Shown: piece by piece, positions 8,954-18,756 of the stretch
How positions within the stretch are numbered: the stretch's first letter is position 1
Layout of the letters: each line of letters begins with the position of its first letter
Source of the DNA: Corynebacterium glaucum
GTDB taxonomy: Bacteria; Actinomycetota; Actinomycetes; Mycobacteriales; Mycobacteriaceae
Assembly: GCF_002287505.1 (NCBI RefSeq)
Contig: NZ_CP019688.1
Span: 1,166,674-1,230,673 of the forward strand
Reading direction: 5' to 3'
DNA length: 64,000 nt
Made by a program: the position numbers and the translations under genes
The notes under the pieces: generated by a model
What the model was told of the DNA's origin: nothing
The model's database searches: none
Seen by the model: the letters and a program-made list of their open reading frames with translations, nothing else

Positions 8954-10507
8954 ATGGCCACACCTTCCGCTTTCGATGGTGCGCAGCTCATGGCGTGGGC
9001 GCGCCGCGCAGCTGATGAGCTGAACCGTCGGCGGATGGAAATCAACAAGCTCAACGTGTTCCCGGTTCCGGATGCGGACACCGGATCGAACATGGCGCAC
9101 ACCATGGCAGCAGCGGTGGAAGAGGCGGAGCAGCTTGGCAGCGACGCTGATGTACGCCAGGTGGCAGAGGCCCTTGCTGTAGGCGCTGTCAAAGGCGCCC
9201 GCGGAAACTCCGGCGTCGTGTTGTCGCAGGTCATGCGTGGCATCGCTCAGACCGTTTCAGAGGACACCCCCGGCGGCGCGGTAATCGCGGATTCGCTCGC
9301 CGCGGCCGTGACTTTCGTCGACCGCGCAATCGCGGACCCCGTCGAGGGCACCGTCATCACAGTGCTGCGCGCTGCCTCAGTCGCAGCCGCTGAGGCCGTG
9401 GCGTCTGCCGCCGATCCGTCCAACCCAGGTATCGAGGAGGTGGCCCAAGCTGTCGCCGAAGCCGCCCGCGTTGCGCTTGCCAACACCCCCTCCCAGCTCG
9501 AGGTACTGCGCGAGGCAGGGGTGGTCGACGCGGGCGGCACCGGCCTCGTGGTCTTGCTCGAGGCATTGCTTGGCGACGCCACCGTGCAACCAACCGAACC
9601 CTTCGACCTCGAACCGGACGCAACGGTTGCCCACGGCACCACCGGCAACCTCGAAGTGATGTTCATGTTCGCCGGTAACGTCGACGTGCTTGAACGCGAA
9701 CTCAGTGTGATGGGCGACAGCCTGGTCATCGCGCGTCTCGAAGACGCCGCGAAGGTCCATATCCACTCGCACGACGCCGGCGCTGTGATCGAGCGTGCCT
9801 ACGCTCTCGGTGAGGTCAGCGACCTGCGGCTGGAGATCTTGCCCGCTGATCCCACCACCCACGTCCCGGAGCGCGTCATCGTCGCCGTCACACCTCCCGG
9901 CGCGCTCACAAGGCTCTACGAACTCGCCGGTGCGGTCGCAGTGCAGCCTGGCGAAGACGTGGTCGCGCAAATCCTCGCCACCATCCGCCGCTCCGAAGCC
10001 AGCGAGGTCATCCTCCTGCCAAACGGCCTGCTGAACAACCGCAACCTCGCAGCCGTCGAAAAGGCGGCGCACGCCTTCGAGCAGACGGTCACGCTGCTGC
10101 CCACCGTCCGCCTCGTCTCCGGCATCGCGGCGCTGACGGTTCACGACCCGTCCCAGCCGCTCGCCACTGCCGCGTTCACCATGTCCGAGGCCGCCGGCGA
10201 AATGCGCACCGCCGTCGCCCACCGCGCCCCCCGCGCTGGCCTTATCCAGGGCGGGCCGGTGGCAAAGGGAGATGTCGTGGTCACCTCGCACGGCGAGACC
10301 GTGCTCATCGCGGACGACCCGATCACCGCCGTCGAGCGCACCTGCAAGCGTTTCCTCGCCCACGGCGGCGAGCAAGTGGCCATACTCTTCGATCCGGAGC
10401 AGTTCGACCGCGCCGAGCTCGACGCCCTCGAAGACACCCTCGGGGTCGCGATCATGTCCTACCCGGCAGACAACCTGGGCGCGATCGCGGAAATCGGAGT
10501 GGAGTAA
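8954..10507 (+). CDS. DAK2-domain protein, FakA/YloV-like
   Basis: 517 residues. The N-terminal DhaL/DAK2 domain has the ATP/Mg motif NVFPVPDADTGSNMAHTM near residue 30 and VKGARGNSGVVLSQ near 80; the C-terminal part (LIQGGPVAKGDVVVTSHGET onward) matches the accessory domain of FakA, the fatty-acid kinase subunit that works with DegV-type lipid-binding proteins in Gram-positives. Substrate here is inferred only. TAAACT (8940-8945) lies eight bases before the ATG, so it may be transcribed leaderless. Four bases separate it from recG, hence probable cotranscription. Confidence 0.88.
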   Translation: MATPSAFDGAQLMAWARRAADELNRRRMEINKLNVFPVPDADTGSNMAHTMAAAVEEAEQLGSDADVRQVAEALAVGAVKGARGNSGVVLSQVMRGIAQTVSEDTPGGAVIADSLAAAVTFVDRAIADPVEGTVITVLRAASVAAAEAVASAADPSNPGIEEVAQAVAEAARVALANTPSQLEVLREAGVVDAGGTGLVVLLEALLGDATVQPTEPFDLEPDATVAHGTTGNLEVMFMFAGNVDVLERELSVMGDSLVIARLEDAAKVHIHSHDAGAVIERAYALGEVSDLRLEILPADPTTHVPERVIVAVTPPGALTRLYELAGAVAVQPGEDVVAQILATIRRSEASEVILLPNGLLNNRNLAAVEKAAHAFEQTVTLLPTVRLVSGIAALTVHDPSQPLATAAFTMSEAAGEMRTAVAHRAPRAGLIQGGPVAKGDVVVTSHGETVLIADDPITAVERTCKRFLAHGGEQVAILFDPEQFDRAELDALEDTLGVAIMSYPADNLGAIAEIGVE

Positions 10508-10511
10508 GCCG

Positions 10512-12614
10512 ATGCTCGGGTTCGACGACACGCGCCCGCTCAACCTTGTGGTGCCGCTGAAACAAGCCAGGGCGATCTCGAAACACTTAGAGATCGAGAC
10601 CTGCGGCGAACTCCTGCGCTACTACCCGCGCCGCTACCTGCACTACGGCACCGGCGAAGACCTCACCGGGCTCAAGGACGGCGACACCGTCACCGTCATG
10701 GGCACCGTCACCGGCTCGCGCAGCATCCCAAACCGGAAGCAACCAAAACGACCCATCTACAAGGTCGACATCTTCGACGGCCGAACCACCTTCACCGCCA
10801 CCTTTTTCGGCTCCGCGTACGCCTCCCGGGTGCTCAAAGAAGGTCGCCGCGCCATGTTCACCGGCAAGGTCTCATGGTTCAACGGTGCGGCCCAGCTTCA
10901 GCACCCGGACTTTGTGCTTGTCGACGGCCCCACCGACGCGACCGGATCACTCCGCCAACTCTCACACTTCGGCGACCTGGAGGAAATCCTTTCCGGGCGC
11001 GAATGGCTGCCCATCTATCCCGCCACCAAAATGGTGAGCACCTGGACCATCATGGGCGCCGTGCACGCGGTGCTTAAGACGCTCCCTCCGATTGAGGAAC
11101 CACTCGGGTTCACCCCAATTGGATTCCTGCCGCTCAACTCCGCCGTCCGACAGATCCACGAACCCGGATCGAAGGGCCCGGAAGCCGCACTCGAGCGTCT
11201 GAAATACGACGAGGCGCTCTCGGTCGCGCTGGCCATGGGAGTCCGTCGCGCGGACGCCGCGCACCACACCGCCCCGGCACTGCCACGCGTCGAAGGGCGC
11301 GACCAGGACACAATGCTTCGCCACCTCCCGTTCCCTCTGACCAAGGGCCAAAACGAGGTGCTCACGGAGATCAGCGCAGACATGAGCTCCACGCAGCCGA
11401 TGAGTCGGCTGCTCCAGGGCGAGGTTGGTTCCGGCAAGACGATCGTTGCACTGCTCGCCATGCTGCAGGCGGTGGACAACGGCGCGCAGTGCGCCTTCCT
11501 CGCACCAACCGAAGTGCTGGTGATGCAGCACGCCCGTTCGCTAACCAACACACTCTTGCGCGCTGGTGTACCGGTGCGTGTGGTGGCCCTGACCGGGTCG
11601 ATGGGGGCCGTCGCAAAGCAAGAGGCCCTGTTGAAGATTGTCTCGGGCGAGGCGGACATTGTGGTGGGCACCCATGCCTTGATCCAGGAAGGGGTGGAAT
11701 TTTTCCGCCTCGGCATGGTTGTCGTGGACGAGCAACACCGGTTCGGCGTCGAGCAGCGCGACCAGCTGCGGGCGAAGGCGGGGGAGACCACCCCGCACCT
11801 GCTGGTGATGACGGCGACGCCGATTCCACGCACAATCGCTATCACCGTCTTCGGCGATCTCTCCGTGTCCACGCTGAAAGAGCTGCCGGGCGGGCGGAAA
11901 CCCATCCAGTCCTCGGTCGTGCCCGAATTCAAGCCGAAGTGGGTGGCGCGCGCGTGGGAGAAAATCCGCGAAGAGGTCGGCGCCGGCCATCAGGTCTACA
12001 TCGTCTGCCCGCGCATTGAGGGCGACGGGGGAGTCACCGAAACCGCCGCCGCTCTGGCGCAGGACGAACTCAAGGGCCTCAAGATCGCCGTCCTCCACGG
12101 GCGCATGAAGGGCGAGGAAAAGGACGAAGTGATGGGCGCTTTCGCCGCCGGCGCCACCGACGTGCTCGTCTCCACGACCGTCATCGAGGTCGGTGTCGAC
12201 GTCCCGAACGCAACGGTGATGATGGTGCGCGAGTCCGAGCATTTCGGCATCTCCCAGCTGCACCAGCTGCGCGGGCGCGTCGGCCGCGGCGGCAACCAGT
12301 CGCTGTGCCTCTTCCACACCTACGCCGAGGAGGGCACGCCCGCCTTCGAGCGCGTCAGCCAGGTCGCCGCTACGCTCGACGGCTTTGCGCTGGCGGAGCT
12401 CGACCTACTCAACCGCCGCGAAGGCGACGTGTTGGGCAAGGAGCAATCCGGCATTGGCCGCACGCTGCGCCTAGTCAACCTGGTCGACGATTACGCGGTA
12501 GTGAAGCGCGCCTACGACGACGCGGCGAATATTGTTGCCAATAACCTCGAGTTCGCCCGCGCCGCGACGGCCAACTTCGCGCCGGAGGACTTCGAATACC
12601 TGGACAAGAGCTAG
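10512..12614 (+). CDS. recG: ATP-dependent DNA helicase RecG
   Basis: 700 residues, the usual length. RecG remodels stalled replication forks and Holliday junctions. An N-terminal wedge/OB region (LLRYYPRRYLHYG; GTVTGSRS) is followed by the SF2 motor: Walker A GEVGSGKTIVALLAM, Walker B VVDEQHRFG, TATPIPRT, and the C-terminal VIEVGVDVPNA and QLRGRVGRG. The start follows the previous stop by four bases; ATG was chosen because the longer open frame runs over the DAK2 gene. rsmD follows 17 bases downstream. Confidence 0.97.
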   Translation: MLGFDDTRPLNLVVPLKQARAISKHLEIETCGELLRYYPRRYLHYGTGEDLTGLKDGDTVTVMGTVTGSRSIPNRKQPKRPIYKVDIFDGRTTFTATFFGSAYASRVLKEGRRAMFTGKVSWFNGAAQLQHPDFVLVDGPTDATGSLRQLSHFGDLEEILSGREWLPIYPATKMVSTWTIMGAVHAVLKTLPPIEEPLGFTPIGFLPLNSAVRQIHEPGSKGPEAALERLKYDEALSVALAMGVRRADAAHHTAPALPRVEGRDQDTMLRHLPFPLTKGQNEVLTEISADMSSTQPMSRLLQGEVGSGKTIVALLAMLQAVDNGAQCAFLAPTEVLVMQHARSLTNTLLRAGVPVRVVALTGSMGAVAKQEALLKIVSGEADIVVGTHALIQEGVEFFRLGMVVVDEQHRFGVEQRDQLRAKAGETTPHLLVMTATPIPRTIAITVFGDLSVSTLKELPGGRKPIQSSVVPEFKPKWVARAWEKIREEVGAGHQVYIVCPRIEGDGGVTETAAALAQDELKGLKIAVLHGRMKGEEKDEVMGAFAAGATDVLVSTTVIEVGVDVPNATVMMVRESEHFGISQLHQLRGRVGRGGNQSLCLFHTYAEEGTPAFERVSQVAATLDGFALAELDLLNRREGDVLGKEQSGIGRTLRLVNLVDDYAVVKRAYDDAANIVANNLEFARAATANFAPEDFEYLDKS

Positions 12615-12631
12615 ATAGGACTGGGACCGAC

Positions 12632-13219
12632 ATGTCACTGACCCGCATCATCGCCGGCGAGGCCCGGGGCCGAAAGATCAAGGTCCCGCCAGAGGGCACG
12701 CGCCCCACCTCCGACCGCGCCCGCGAAGGACTCTTCTCCTCGCTCCAGGTCCGCTTTGGTTTCGCTGGCCAGCGGGTCCTGGACCTCTTCGCCGGTTCGG
12801 GCGCGCTCGGTCTCGAGGCCGCCTCCCGCGGCGCGGAAGAAATCGTCCTCGTCGAAAACGACCCGAAAGCCGTCCAGATCATCGAGCACAACGCCTCTGT
12901 GGTCGGCCACCCGAACGTGCGCGTCGAGCCGGTCAAGGCTTCCGCCTACGTTGCTCGCGCCCCCCGCAAGCACTTTTCCATGGTGCTCGCCGACCCACCC
13001 TACGACCTCGCGGACGAGGCAGTCGCGGAAATGGTCGAAGCACTCAAACCATTGCTTGTCGACGGCGCCGTGGTCGTGGTCGAGCGACATCGCGAGAGCC
13101 CCGAAACCGCTTGGCCCCCGGAGTTCACCCCAACCGGCCAGAAGTTGAAGAAGCGGCTGTACGGTATCGCCAGGATGGATATGGCCGTCTACTCGGATCC
13201 GGATGAAGGAGATGACTAA
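12632..13219 (+). CDS. rsmD: 16S rRNA (guanine(966)-N(2))-methyltransferase
   Basis: 195 residues. RsmD methylates G966 of 16S rRNA using S-adenosylmethionine. The family N-terminus SLTRIIAGEARGRKIKVPP, the SAM loop VLDLFAGSGALGLEAASRG and the catalytic DPPYDLA motif are intact. Its TAA is immediately followed by the GTG of coaD, an rsmD-coaD pairing seen in many bacteria. Confidence 0.97.
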   Translation: MSLTRIIAGEARGRKIKVPPEGTRPTSDRAREGLFSSLQVRFGFAGQRVLDLFAGSGALGLEAASRGAEEIVLVENDPKAVQIIEHNASVVGHPNVRVEPVKASAYVARAPRKHFSMVLADPPYDLADEAVAEMVEALKPLLVDGAVVVVERHRESPETAWPPEFTPTGQKLKKRLYGIARMDMAVYSDPDEGDD

Positions 13220-13696
13220 GTGACTACCGCAGTGTGCCCCGGTTCGTTCGATCCGATCACGAACGGCCACCTTGACATCGTCACCCGCGCCACCCGCCAC
13301 TTCGACGAGGTCATCGTGCTGGTCACCGGCAACCCCACCAAAACCTCGGGGCTTTTCACTATCGACGAGCGCGTGGACCTGATCCGCGAAGTCACCGCCG
13401 ACAACCCCAAGGTTCGGGTTGACCATTGGGGTGGCCTGCTTGTCGATTACACCACAGCGCACCACATCACCGCGCTGGTCAAGGGGCTGCGGTCCTCGTT
13501 GGACTACGAGTACGAGCTTCCGATGGCGCAGATGAACCGCCGCCTCAGTGGCGTGGACACGTACTTCCTGCTTACGGACGAGAAGTACGGCTACATTTCG
13601 TCCTCGCTCACCAAAGAGGTAGCGAAGTACGGCGGGGACATCACAGGCCTGGTTCCCGACATCGTTCGCGAGGCGATTGCGAAGAAGTTCGGGTGA
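13220..13696 (+). CDS. coaD: Pantetheine-phosphate adenylyltransferase
   Basis: 158 residues; adenylates 4'-phosphopantetheine to dephospho-CoA, the penultimate CoA step. Motifs PGSFDPITNGHLDIV (TxGH nucleotidyltransferase signature is NGH here) and YISSSLTKEVAKYGGDI are present. Starts with GTG directly after the rsmD stop. The last CoA enzyme, coaE, is also in this window at 28232. The stop overlaps the next gene's GTG. Confidence 0.97.
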   Translation: MTTAVCPGSFDPITNGHLDIVTRATRHFDEVIVLVTGNPTKTSGLFTIDERVDLIREVTADNPKVRVDHWGGLLVDYTTAHHITALVKGLRSSLDYEYELPMAQMNRRLSGVDTYFLLTDEKYGYISSSLTKEVAKYGGDITGLVPDIVREAIAKKFG

Positions 13697-14442
13697 CCTT
13701 GATCCTCGTCGGCGTCGGCGCGTCAGTCGCGCTCGGCGCCGCACTGCAACGCATCTCCGGCATGGGCATGGGGCTCATCGCCGCGCCCATCCTCGCGCTC
13801 CTACTCGGGCCTATTGACGGAGTGTTGGTGGTCAACGTCATCGCCGTCATCAACGCTGCTCTGAACACCCGCAGCATGCGTGCGGACATCGACTGGAAGA
13901 AGTTCGCACCGATCGCAGCAGCTTTGATCCTCGGCGTGATTCCGGGCGCCTGGGTGATCCCACGTGTGTCCACCGACGCACTCCAAGTGCTCATCGGTGT
14001 ACTTCTGATCATCGCGCTGAGCGTCGTCACCCTTGGCAAGCGCAAGGTGCCGAACGTCGAGGGCGTGGTTCCGTCGGCTATCGCCGGCGCGGTCGGCGGA
14101 TTCATGAACACCCTGTCCGGCGTGGCCGGGCCCGCGATCACCGTCTACGCCCAGGCCGCGCGGTGGGATCAACGCATGTACGCGGCGACGCTGCAACCGA
14201 TCTTCTTGGTCGCCGGGTCGCTGTCTTTCGCAGGCAAGGAAATCTCTGGCGCCGCCGATATCGGTACTATCGACCCCGCCATCTGGGTCGGTACGATCGC
14301 TGGCCTTGTGGTTGGCGTAATCGTCGGCAAGCAATTGGCTCCGAGGGTGCCGAAAGAGCGAGCCCGCTGGATAGCGCTCAGCTTGGCGTTCCTCGGCGGG
14401 CTTACCGCGCTGGTGCGCGGCGTCATCGGGCTGGCTGGCTAG
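13693..14442 (+). CDS. TSUP family (TauE/SafE) membrane permease
   Basis: 249 residues, mostly hydrophobic, with about seven or eight predicted membrane spans. The two-fold repeat typical of TSUP transporters shows as GMGMGLIAAPILALLLGP in the N-terminal half and GGFMNTLSGVAGPAITVYA in the second. Family members export sulfite or organosulfonates or import other anions; the substrate here is unknown. The GTG start overlaps the coaD stop (GTGA), so translation is probably coupled. It ends exactly against the convergent ABC ATPase gene. Confidence 0.85.
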   Translation: MTLILVGVGASVALGAALQRISGMGMGLIAAPILALLLGPIDGVLVVNVIAVINAALNTRSMRADIDWKKFAPIAAALILGVIPGAWVIPRVSTDALQVLIGVLLIIALSVVTLGKRKVPNVEGVVPSAIAGAVGGFMNTLSGVAGPAITVYAQAARWDQRMYAATLQPIFLVAGSLSFAGKEISGAADIGTIDPAIWVGTIAGLVVGVIVGKQLAPRVPKERARWIALSLAFLGGLTALVRGVIGLAG

Positions 14443-15216
14443 TTAGAACAGCGTCGAGAGGAACGCTTGCGTGCGCTCGTGCTGCGGGTTGTCCAGCACC
14501 TCGGCGGGAGCGCCTTGCTCGACGATGTGGCCGTCCGCCATGAACACCACGTGGTCCGCCACCTCGTGGGCGAACGCCATCTCGTGGGTGACCACCAACA
14601 TGGTCATGCCCTGAGCTGCGAGGTCCTTCATCACCCGCAGAACTTCCCCGACAAGCTCGGGGTCGAGGGCGGACGTGGGTTCGTCGAAAAGCATGAGCTT
14701 CGGGTCCATAGCAACCGCACGAGCGATTGCCACGCGCTGCTGCTGACCGCCTGAAAGCTGGATCGGGTACGCATCCGCCTTCGACTCGAGTCCGACCATG
14801 GCCAGCAACTCCATCGCGCGCTCCTTGGCCTGCGCCACCGGCTGTCCCTTGACGTGCACGGGGGCCTCGATGATGTTCTCCAACACGGTGCGATGGCCAA
14901 ACAGGTTGAAGTTCTGGAACACCATGCCGATGTCGCGGCGCTGCTTGGCGGCGTCTTTCTCACTGATCTCGTGGAGGATGCCGTCGCGTTCGCGGTAGCC
15001 GATCAGCTCACCATCGACGTAGAGGCGGCCCGCGGTGACCTTCTCGAGGTGGTTGACGCAGCGCAAGAACGTGGACTTGCCCGAGCCGGACGGGCCGATG
15101 ATGCAGGTCACTGTGCCGGGCATGACCTCGAGGTCGATGCCTTTGAGCACGTCGAGGTTGCCGAAGGACTTCCAGACGTCGACCGCCTGAACCATGGGGG
15201 TGTGCTTCACAGTCAT
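14443..15216 (-). CDS. Polar amino-acid ABC importer, ATP-binding subunit
   Basis: 257 residues. Walker [20 protein letters not shown]-loop [17 protein letters not shown], signature [14 protein letters not shown], Walker [15 protein letters not shown] and the switch His in [13 protein letters not shown] are all intact. The 15-residue insert before the Q loop ([19 protein letters not shown]) is common in the GlnQ/HisP group. The ATG is preceded by AGGA; upstream frame overlaps the permease. Last gene of a binding protein-permease-ATPase operon. Confidence 0.95.
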   Translation of the reverse strand: MTVKHTPMVQAVDVWKSFGNLDVLKGIDLEVMPGTVTCIIGPSGSGKSTFLRCVNHLEKVTAGRLYVDGELIGYRERDGILHEISEKDAAKQRRDIGMVFQNFNLFGHRTVLENIIEAPVHVKGQPVAQAKERAMELLAMVGLESKADAYPIQLSGGQQQRVAIARAVAMDPKLMLFDEPTSALDPELVGEVLRVMKDLAAQGMTMLVVTHEMAFAHEVADHVVFMADGHIVEQGAPAEVLDNPQHERTQAFLSTLF

Positions 15217-15220
15217 GTTC

Positions 15221-16150
15221 CTAGAGTCCTTTCTGCTGGGGCTCATCGACAATCTGCACGTTCTGGGGGATCGTGCCTTCCGCGTCCGCGAGGCTGGCCA
15301 GCTGGCGCCTGGTGAGCTGGCGAGTCGCGCCCTTTTCAAAGTGCTGTTCTAGGTAGTGCTGGCCCACCATCAGGAGCGAGGTGATGGCCAGGTACCAGGT
15401 CGCGGCGACCAGCAACATCGGCACCGGCTCGAAGAGTGCGGCGGCGATGTCCATGGAGCGGCCGTACAGCTCCAGGGAGTATGGCACGGCGACGACAAGC
15501 GATGAGGTCTTCAGCAGCGAGATGAACTCGTTGCCGGTGGGCGGGATGATGATGCGCATCGCCTGCGGCAACACCGTGCGGCGCATGGTCTGGGACCAGC
15601 TCATGCCCAGTGCCTTCGACGCCTCTACCTGGCCTTCCGGCACCGACGAGATGCCCGAGCGCACAATCTCTGCCATGTACGCCGCCTCGTTCAGGCCGAG
15701 GCCCACAACGGCGAGCATGAACGCCGACGACGTGAACGGCTCGAGCGAAACTTCGGCGAAACCCAGGTTGATCGAGTCGTAGATCGCGCCGAGCAGACCC
15801 CAGAACATCAGCTGCACGTACACCGGTGTGCCGCGGAAGACCCAGAGGAAGATCCAGGCGATGGACTTGAACACCGGGTTCGGGCTCATGCGCATGACAG
15901 CCAAGATCACGCCGCCGATCAGGCCGATGATCATCGCGAGAACGGTGATTGCGATCGTGTGGCCGGCGGCCGTTGCGATGCGGGTGTCAAACAGGTACTG
16001 GAAGTAGGTGTCCCACCCGTACGCCTCGTTTCGGGCGGCGCCGATGACGAACCAAACCGCCAGTGCGATCAGCACTGTGGCGAGGATCCAGCGACCGGGG
16101 TGGCGCAGCGGCTTAGCCTCGATGCGCTCGGGGCGTGTGCGGGTACTCAT
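15221..16150 (-). CDS. Polar amino-acid ABC importer, permease subunit
   Basis: 309 residues with about five to six membrane spans starting near residue 22. The cytoplasmic EAA loop [21 protein letters not shown], which docks on the ATPase, is clear, followed by [19 protein letters not shown]. An N-terminal cytoplasmic tail ([17 protein letters not shown]) and C-terminal charged tail are typical of actinobacterial members. Its start overlaps the binding-protein stop by four bases (ATGA). Only one permease is encoded, so it probably works as a homodimer. Confidence 0.94.
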   Translation of the reverse strand: MSTRTRPERIEAKPLRHPGRWILATVLIALAVWFVIGAARNEAYGWDTYFQYLFDTRIATAAGHTIAITVLAMIIGLIGGVILAVMRMSPNPVFKSIAWIFLWVFRGTPVYVQLMFWGLLGAIYDSINLGFAEVSLEPFTSSAFMLAVVGLGLNEAAYMAEIVRSGISSVPEGQVEASKALGMSWSQTMRRTVLPQAMRIIIPPTGNEFISLLKTSSLVVAVPYSLELYGRSMDIAAALFEPVPMLLVAATWYLAITSLLMVGQHYLEQHFEKGATRQLTRRQLASLADAEGTIPQNVQIVDEPQQKGL

Positions 16151-17064
16151 TGCGTTGCCTCCCTGTACGGCTGCTCATTGATCATGGCCTCGTCGAGGAG
16201 GCCGCTTTCTACGTTCCATTGGTCCAAGATTCGCTGGTACTCCCCGGTGTCGATAAGGTGTTGCATCGCCGCCGCCATCGCTTCGGCGAGGCCGGAGTCT
16301 TTCTGCACCGCGAAGCCATACGGTGCGGCATCGAACATTTCCCCAACCAGCTCTAGCTCACCGTCGGAGCGCTGCGCAGCCCACGCCGTCGCGGGAGAGT
16401 CGGCGCTCAACGCATCGGCGCGTCCCACAAGCGCGGCCAGCGCAGCGTTGTCAGACGTGTCGAAAGACAACACGGTGAGCGGCTCCTCGCCGCGCGCGAT
16501 GCACTCATCGTTCTTCGGGCGGACATCGTCGGTTTCCGAGACAGTGGTGCGCTGCACTGCAACAATCAACCCGCACGGATTCTCGGGGTCAACCCCGCTT
16601 CCTGGTTGCGAGGCCCACTGGATACCGGCGTAAAGGAAGTTGACAAAGTCGAAGCTCTCGCGGCGCTCCTCGGAGTCGGTGAACCCTGACATCCCCGCGT
16701 CAATGCTGCCCGCCTGCACGGCTGGCATAATCATCGCAAAATCCATCTCAGAAGGCTGGAACTCCAAGCCCATCACGCTCGCCAGAGCGCGCCCAAGGTC
16801 CATTTCCAGTCCGATCAGAGCACCCTGCGAGTCCTTGAACTCAAACGGAGCGAACGGCGGATTCGTCCCCGCGGTCAGGGTTCCCTTCGCCGCGACTTCA
16901 GGCGGAACCATGGCAACGATCTCCGGCACGGCATCAGGAGTGACTGGTTCCCAGCCATCAGGATTTCCGCCCTCCGCGTTGGTCACACACCCAGAAAGCA
17001 GCACAGCGGCAGCGACACACACCGCAGCCATTCGCCGCCGAGGGGAGCCAAAAGATAACTGCAT
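16147..17064 (-). CDS. Polar amino-acid ABC importer, substrate-binding lipoprotein
   Basis: 305 residues. The signal peptide ends in the lipobox LLSGC, so the mature protein is anchored to the outer face of the membrane by Cys. Type II periplasmic-binding features follow: GTLTAGTNPPFAPFEF, GLEMDLGRALASVMGL and DAGMSGFTDSEERRESFDF. The ligand is a polar or charged amino acid by family; which one cannot be read. ATG 17064 has GAGAG about seven bases upstream; a TTG at 17082 would add six residues. Confidence 0.93.
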   Translation of the reverse strand: MQLSFGSPRRRMAAVCVAAAVLLSGCVTNAEGGNPDGWEPVTPDAVPEIVAMVPPEVAAKGTLTAGTNPPFAPFEFKDSQGALIGLEMDLGRALASVMGLEFQPSEMDFAMIMPAVQAGSIDAGMSGFTDSEERRESFDFVNFLYAGIQWASQPGSGVDPENPCGLIVAVQRTTVSETDDVRPKNDECIARGEEPLTVLSFDTSDNAALAALVGRADALSADSPATAWAAQRSDGELELVGEMFDAAPYGFAVQKDSGLAEAMAAAMQHLIDTGEYQRILDQWNVESGLLDEAMINEQPYREATQ

Positions 17065-17150
17065 ATTTTTCTCTCGAGTCAATAATTTCGCTTTCTCGCA
17101 TCGTAAACCCCAGGAGGGAAGTCAGAAAACTCGCCATTGCTTAACGACGA

Positions 17151-17166
17151 ATTCCGCGCCGCAGAA
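17151..17166 (+). repeat. 16-bp repeat, upstream copy
   Basis: ATTCCGCGCCGCAGAA. The same unit, with one to three changes, occurs three more times just after the HNH gene (18757-18807), so the gene is bracketed by these repeats. Confidence 0.75.
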
Positions 17167-17217
17167 TCACCCCTTCCCGAACCCTATAACGCTTCGCCAA
17201 TGGTTCGAACAAGAGTG

Positions 17218-17231
17218 CGAATGTTTGTTCG
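17218..17231 (+). promoter_or_regulatory. Probable LexA (SOS) box of the HNH gene
   Basis: CGAATGTTTGTTCG matches the actinobacterial SOS box CGAACnnnnGTTCG with one difference. It lies 76 bases before the ATG of a 13E12-type gene, a family known to include LexA-controlled members in Mycobacterium tuberculosis. Confidence 0.6.
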
Positions 17232-17306
17232 GACGTTCCGGGGTCATGTTGGAGCCGCGTTCTAAACTCACGGCAAGTTCAACTTATTTGGGGGAAATCT
17301 GCCGTC

Positions 17307-18743
17307 ATGACCACCACCGTTGCCAGCCCACCTAATTCCCAGGGCCGCCTGATCGTTGCGCAAATCAAGCACAACCACAGGAAATCGAACACGGTTCGCG
17401 CTGAACTGCTCGACCTGATCGCCGACTTCGATGAGTTGAACCTAGCGAGGTCCTTCGGCGCGAGCAGCACGGCCAGTTGGCTGGAGCGCGAGCTGAGGTA
17501 TCCCACCTCCACCGCCTACGAGTACGTTTCGGTTGCTCGCAAACTACGGGTCTACCGGGCTCTATTCCACTTCTTCCGCGCTGGAGCCATTGACTACACC
17601 ACGGTCCGGTTTCTCCTGCGGTACATCAACCACGAGAACCAGGACCAGCTGATCGAGCTAGCCACCACTCTCTGCTTCGCAGAACTCGAGAAGGCACTGG
17701 CCGGAGGAGATACCGATAAAGACAAGCCCGATGCTCCGTACTTCAATGCACGGAAACGAAAGGATGGGTGCCTTGAAGGCGACTTCCTGTTACCGCCCGT
17801 CATTGGTGAGGCGCTGCTCGCAGCATTGAAAATCGCGCAGCTGGCCGCAGAAGGCATCACGGAAGGTGGTGAGGCTTTCGATAATGAGGCATTTATCGCA
17901 GAACTCGTCGACGCGCTGAGCGGTTCGGAATCCAGCGGTAGAGATACAGACGCTGAGGAGCCAGATGAAGACGCCTACCTCGACTTCGACGACGGTCTCG
18001 GTGATACCGAACCCAACGGCGATGGCGGTGACGATGACAGCTGGACCGAAGAGGTCAACCTTGGCCCCGGCCCCGACATTGAGGAAGCGTGTCCCGGTGA
18101 GCAGACAAAACGCTCTAGCGAAATCTCACTGCGTACGATTCGCGGGCTGCCGTCGCGCTACGGCCCGCCTGTCAAAGCTGATATGTATGACGCGTTCGTC
18201 ACCATGATCAACATGGTGCGCACTTTCCCGCATCCGGCAACCAGGGCGCCGGGTGCGCAAGTGACGGTGATGCTCACCGAGGATGGCAAGGCGTGGATGC
18301 CGTCAAACCCGCAGACCCCGTCGAAAGCGATAGAGAGTTACGTCGCCAATGCGATGGTGCGCGGCCACCTGTTGGACTCAAGGGGTCTGACAATGCACTT
18401 TGGACGAGCTCGCCGGTTTGCTAGCGACGGTCAGATCCACGCCCTGCTGTCGGTCTGGGGACATCAATGTGCAATGCCGGGGTGTACCCATTCCAGATTC
18501 CTCGAGATCCACCACATTCGCGAGTGGTCGGAGGGCGGCAAGACCGATATCGGCAACTTGATTCCACTGTGCTCGAGTTGTCACTCCAAGGTGAGCCACG
18601 GTATTGCCAGGATCGTTGAGAACGGGCCGGAACTTGAGTTCAGCTTCCTCGATGGCTCGAGGTTCATCTCCAGGAACCGGGTTTTGCCCGAAGTGGCTTC
18701 ATTCGAACTCGTTGAGCATCGCGACGACCCCTCGTTCGCCTAG
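17307..18743 (+). CDS. DUF222 / 13E12-type HNH endonuclease domain protein
   Basis: 478 residues. The N-terminal two thirds match the DUF222 (13E12 repeat) family: helical, with YEYVSVARKLRVYRALFHFF and TTVRFLLRYINHENQDQL. An acidic low-complexity segment follows at about 205-265. Near residues 385-435 is a zinc-type HNH motif: CAMPGC, FLEIHHIREWSEGG, NLIPLCSSCHSKVSHG. Members occur as multigene families in corynebacteria and mycobacteria; the biological role is unclear, DNA cleavage being predicted. GGGGGAAA lies upstream of the ATG. The upstream region carries an SOS-like box and both flanks carry a short repeat, suggesting a mobile or DNA-damage-linked cassette. Confidence 0.9.
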   Translation: MTTTVASPPNSQGRLIVAQIKHNHRKSNTVRAELLDLIADFDELNLARSFGASSTASWLERELRYPTSTAYEYVSVARKLRVYRALFHFFRAGAIDYTTVRFLLRYINHENQDQLIELATTLCFAELEKALAGGDTDKDKPDAPYFNARKRKDGCLEGDFLLPPVIGEALLAALKIAQLAAEGITEGGEAFDNEAFIAELVDALSGSESSGRDTDAEEPDEDAYLDFDDGLGDTEPNGDGGDDDSWTEEVNLGPGPDIEEACPGEQTKRSSEISLRTIRGLPSRYGPPVKADMYDAFVTMINMVRTFPHPATRAPGAQVTVMLTEDGKAWMPSNPQTPSKAIESYVANAMVRGHLLDSRGLTMHFGRARRFASDGQIHALLSVWGHQCAMPGCTHSRFLEIHHIREWSEGGKTDIGNLIPLCSSCHSKVSHGIARIVENGPELEFSFLDGSRFISRNRVLPEVASFELVEHRDDPSFA

Positions 18744-18756
18744 AGGGAATAGACGG

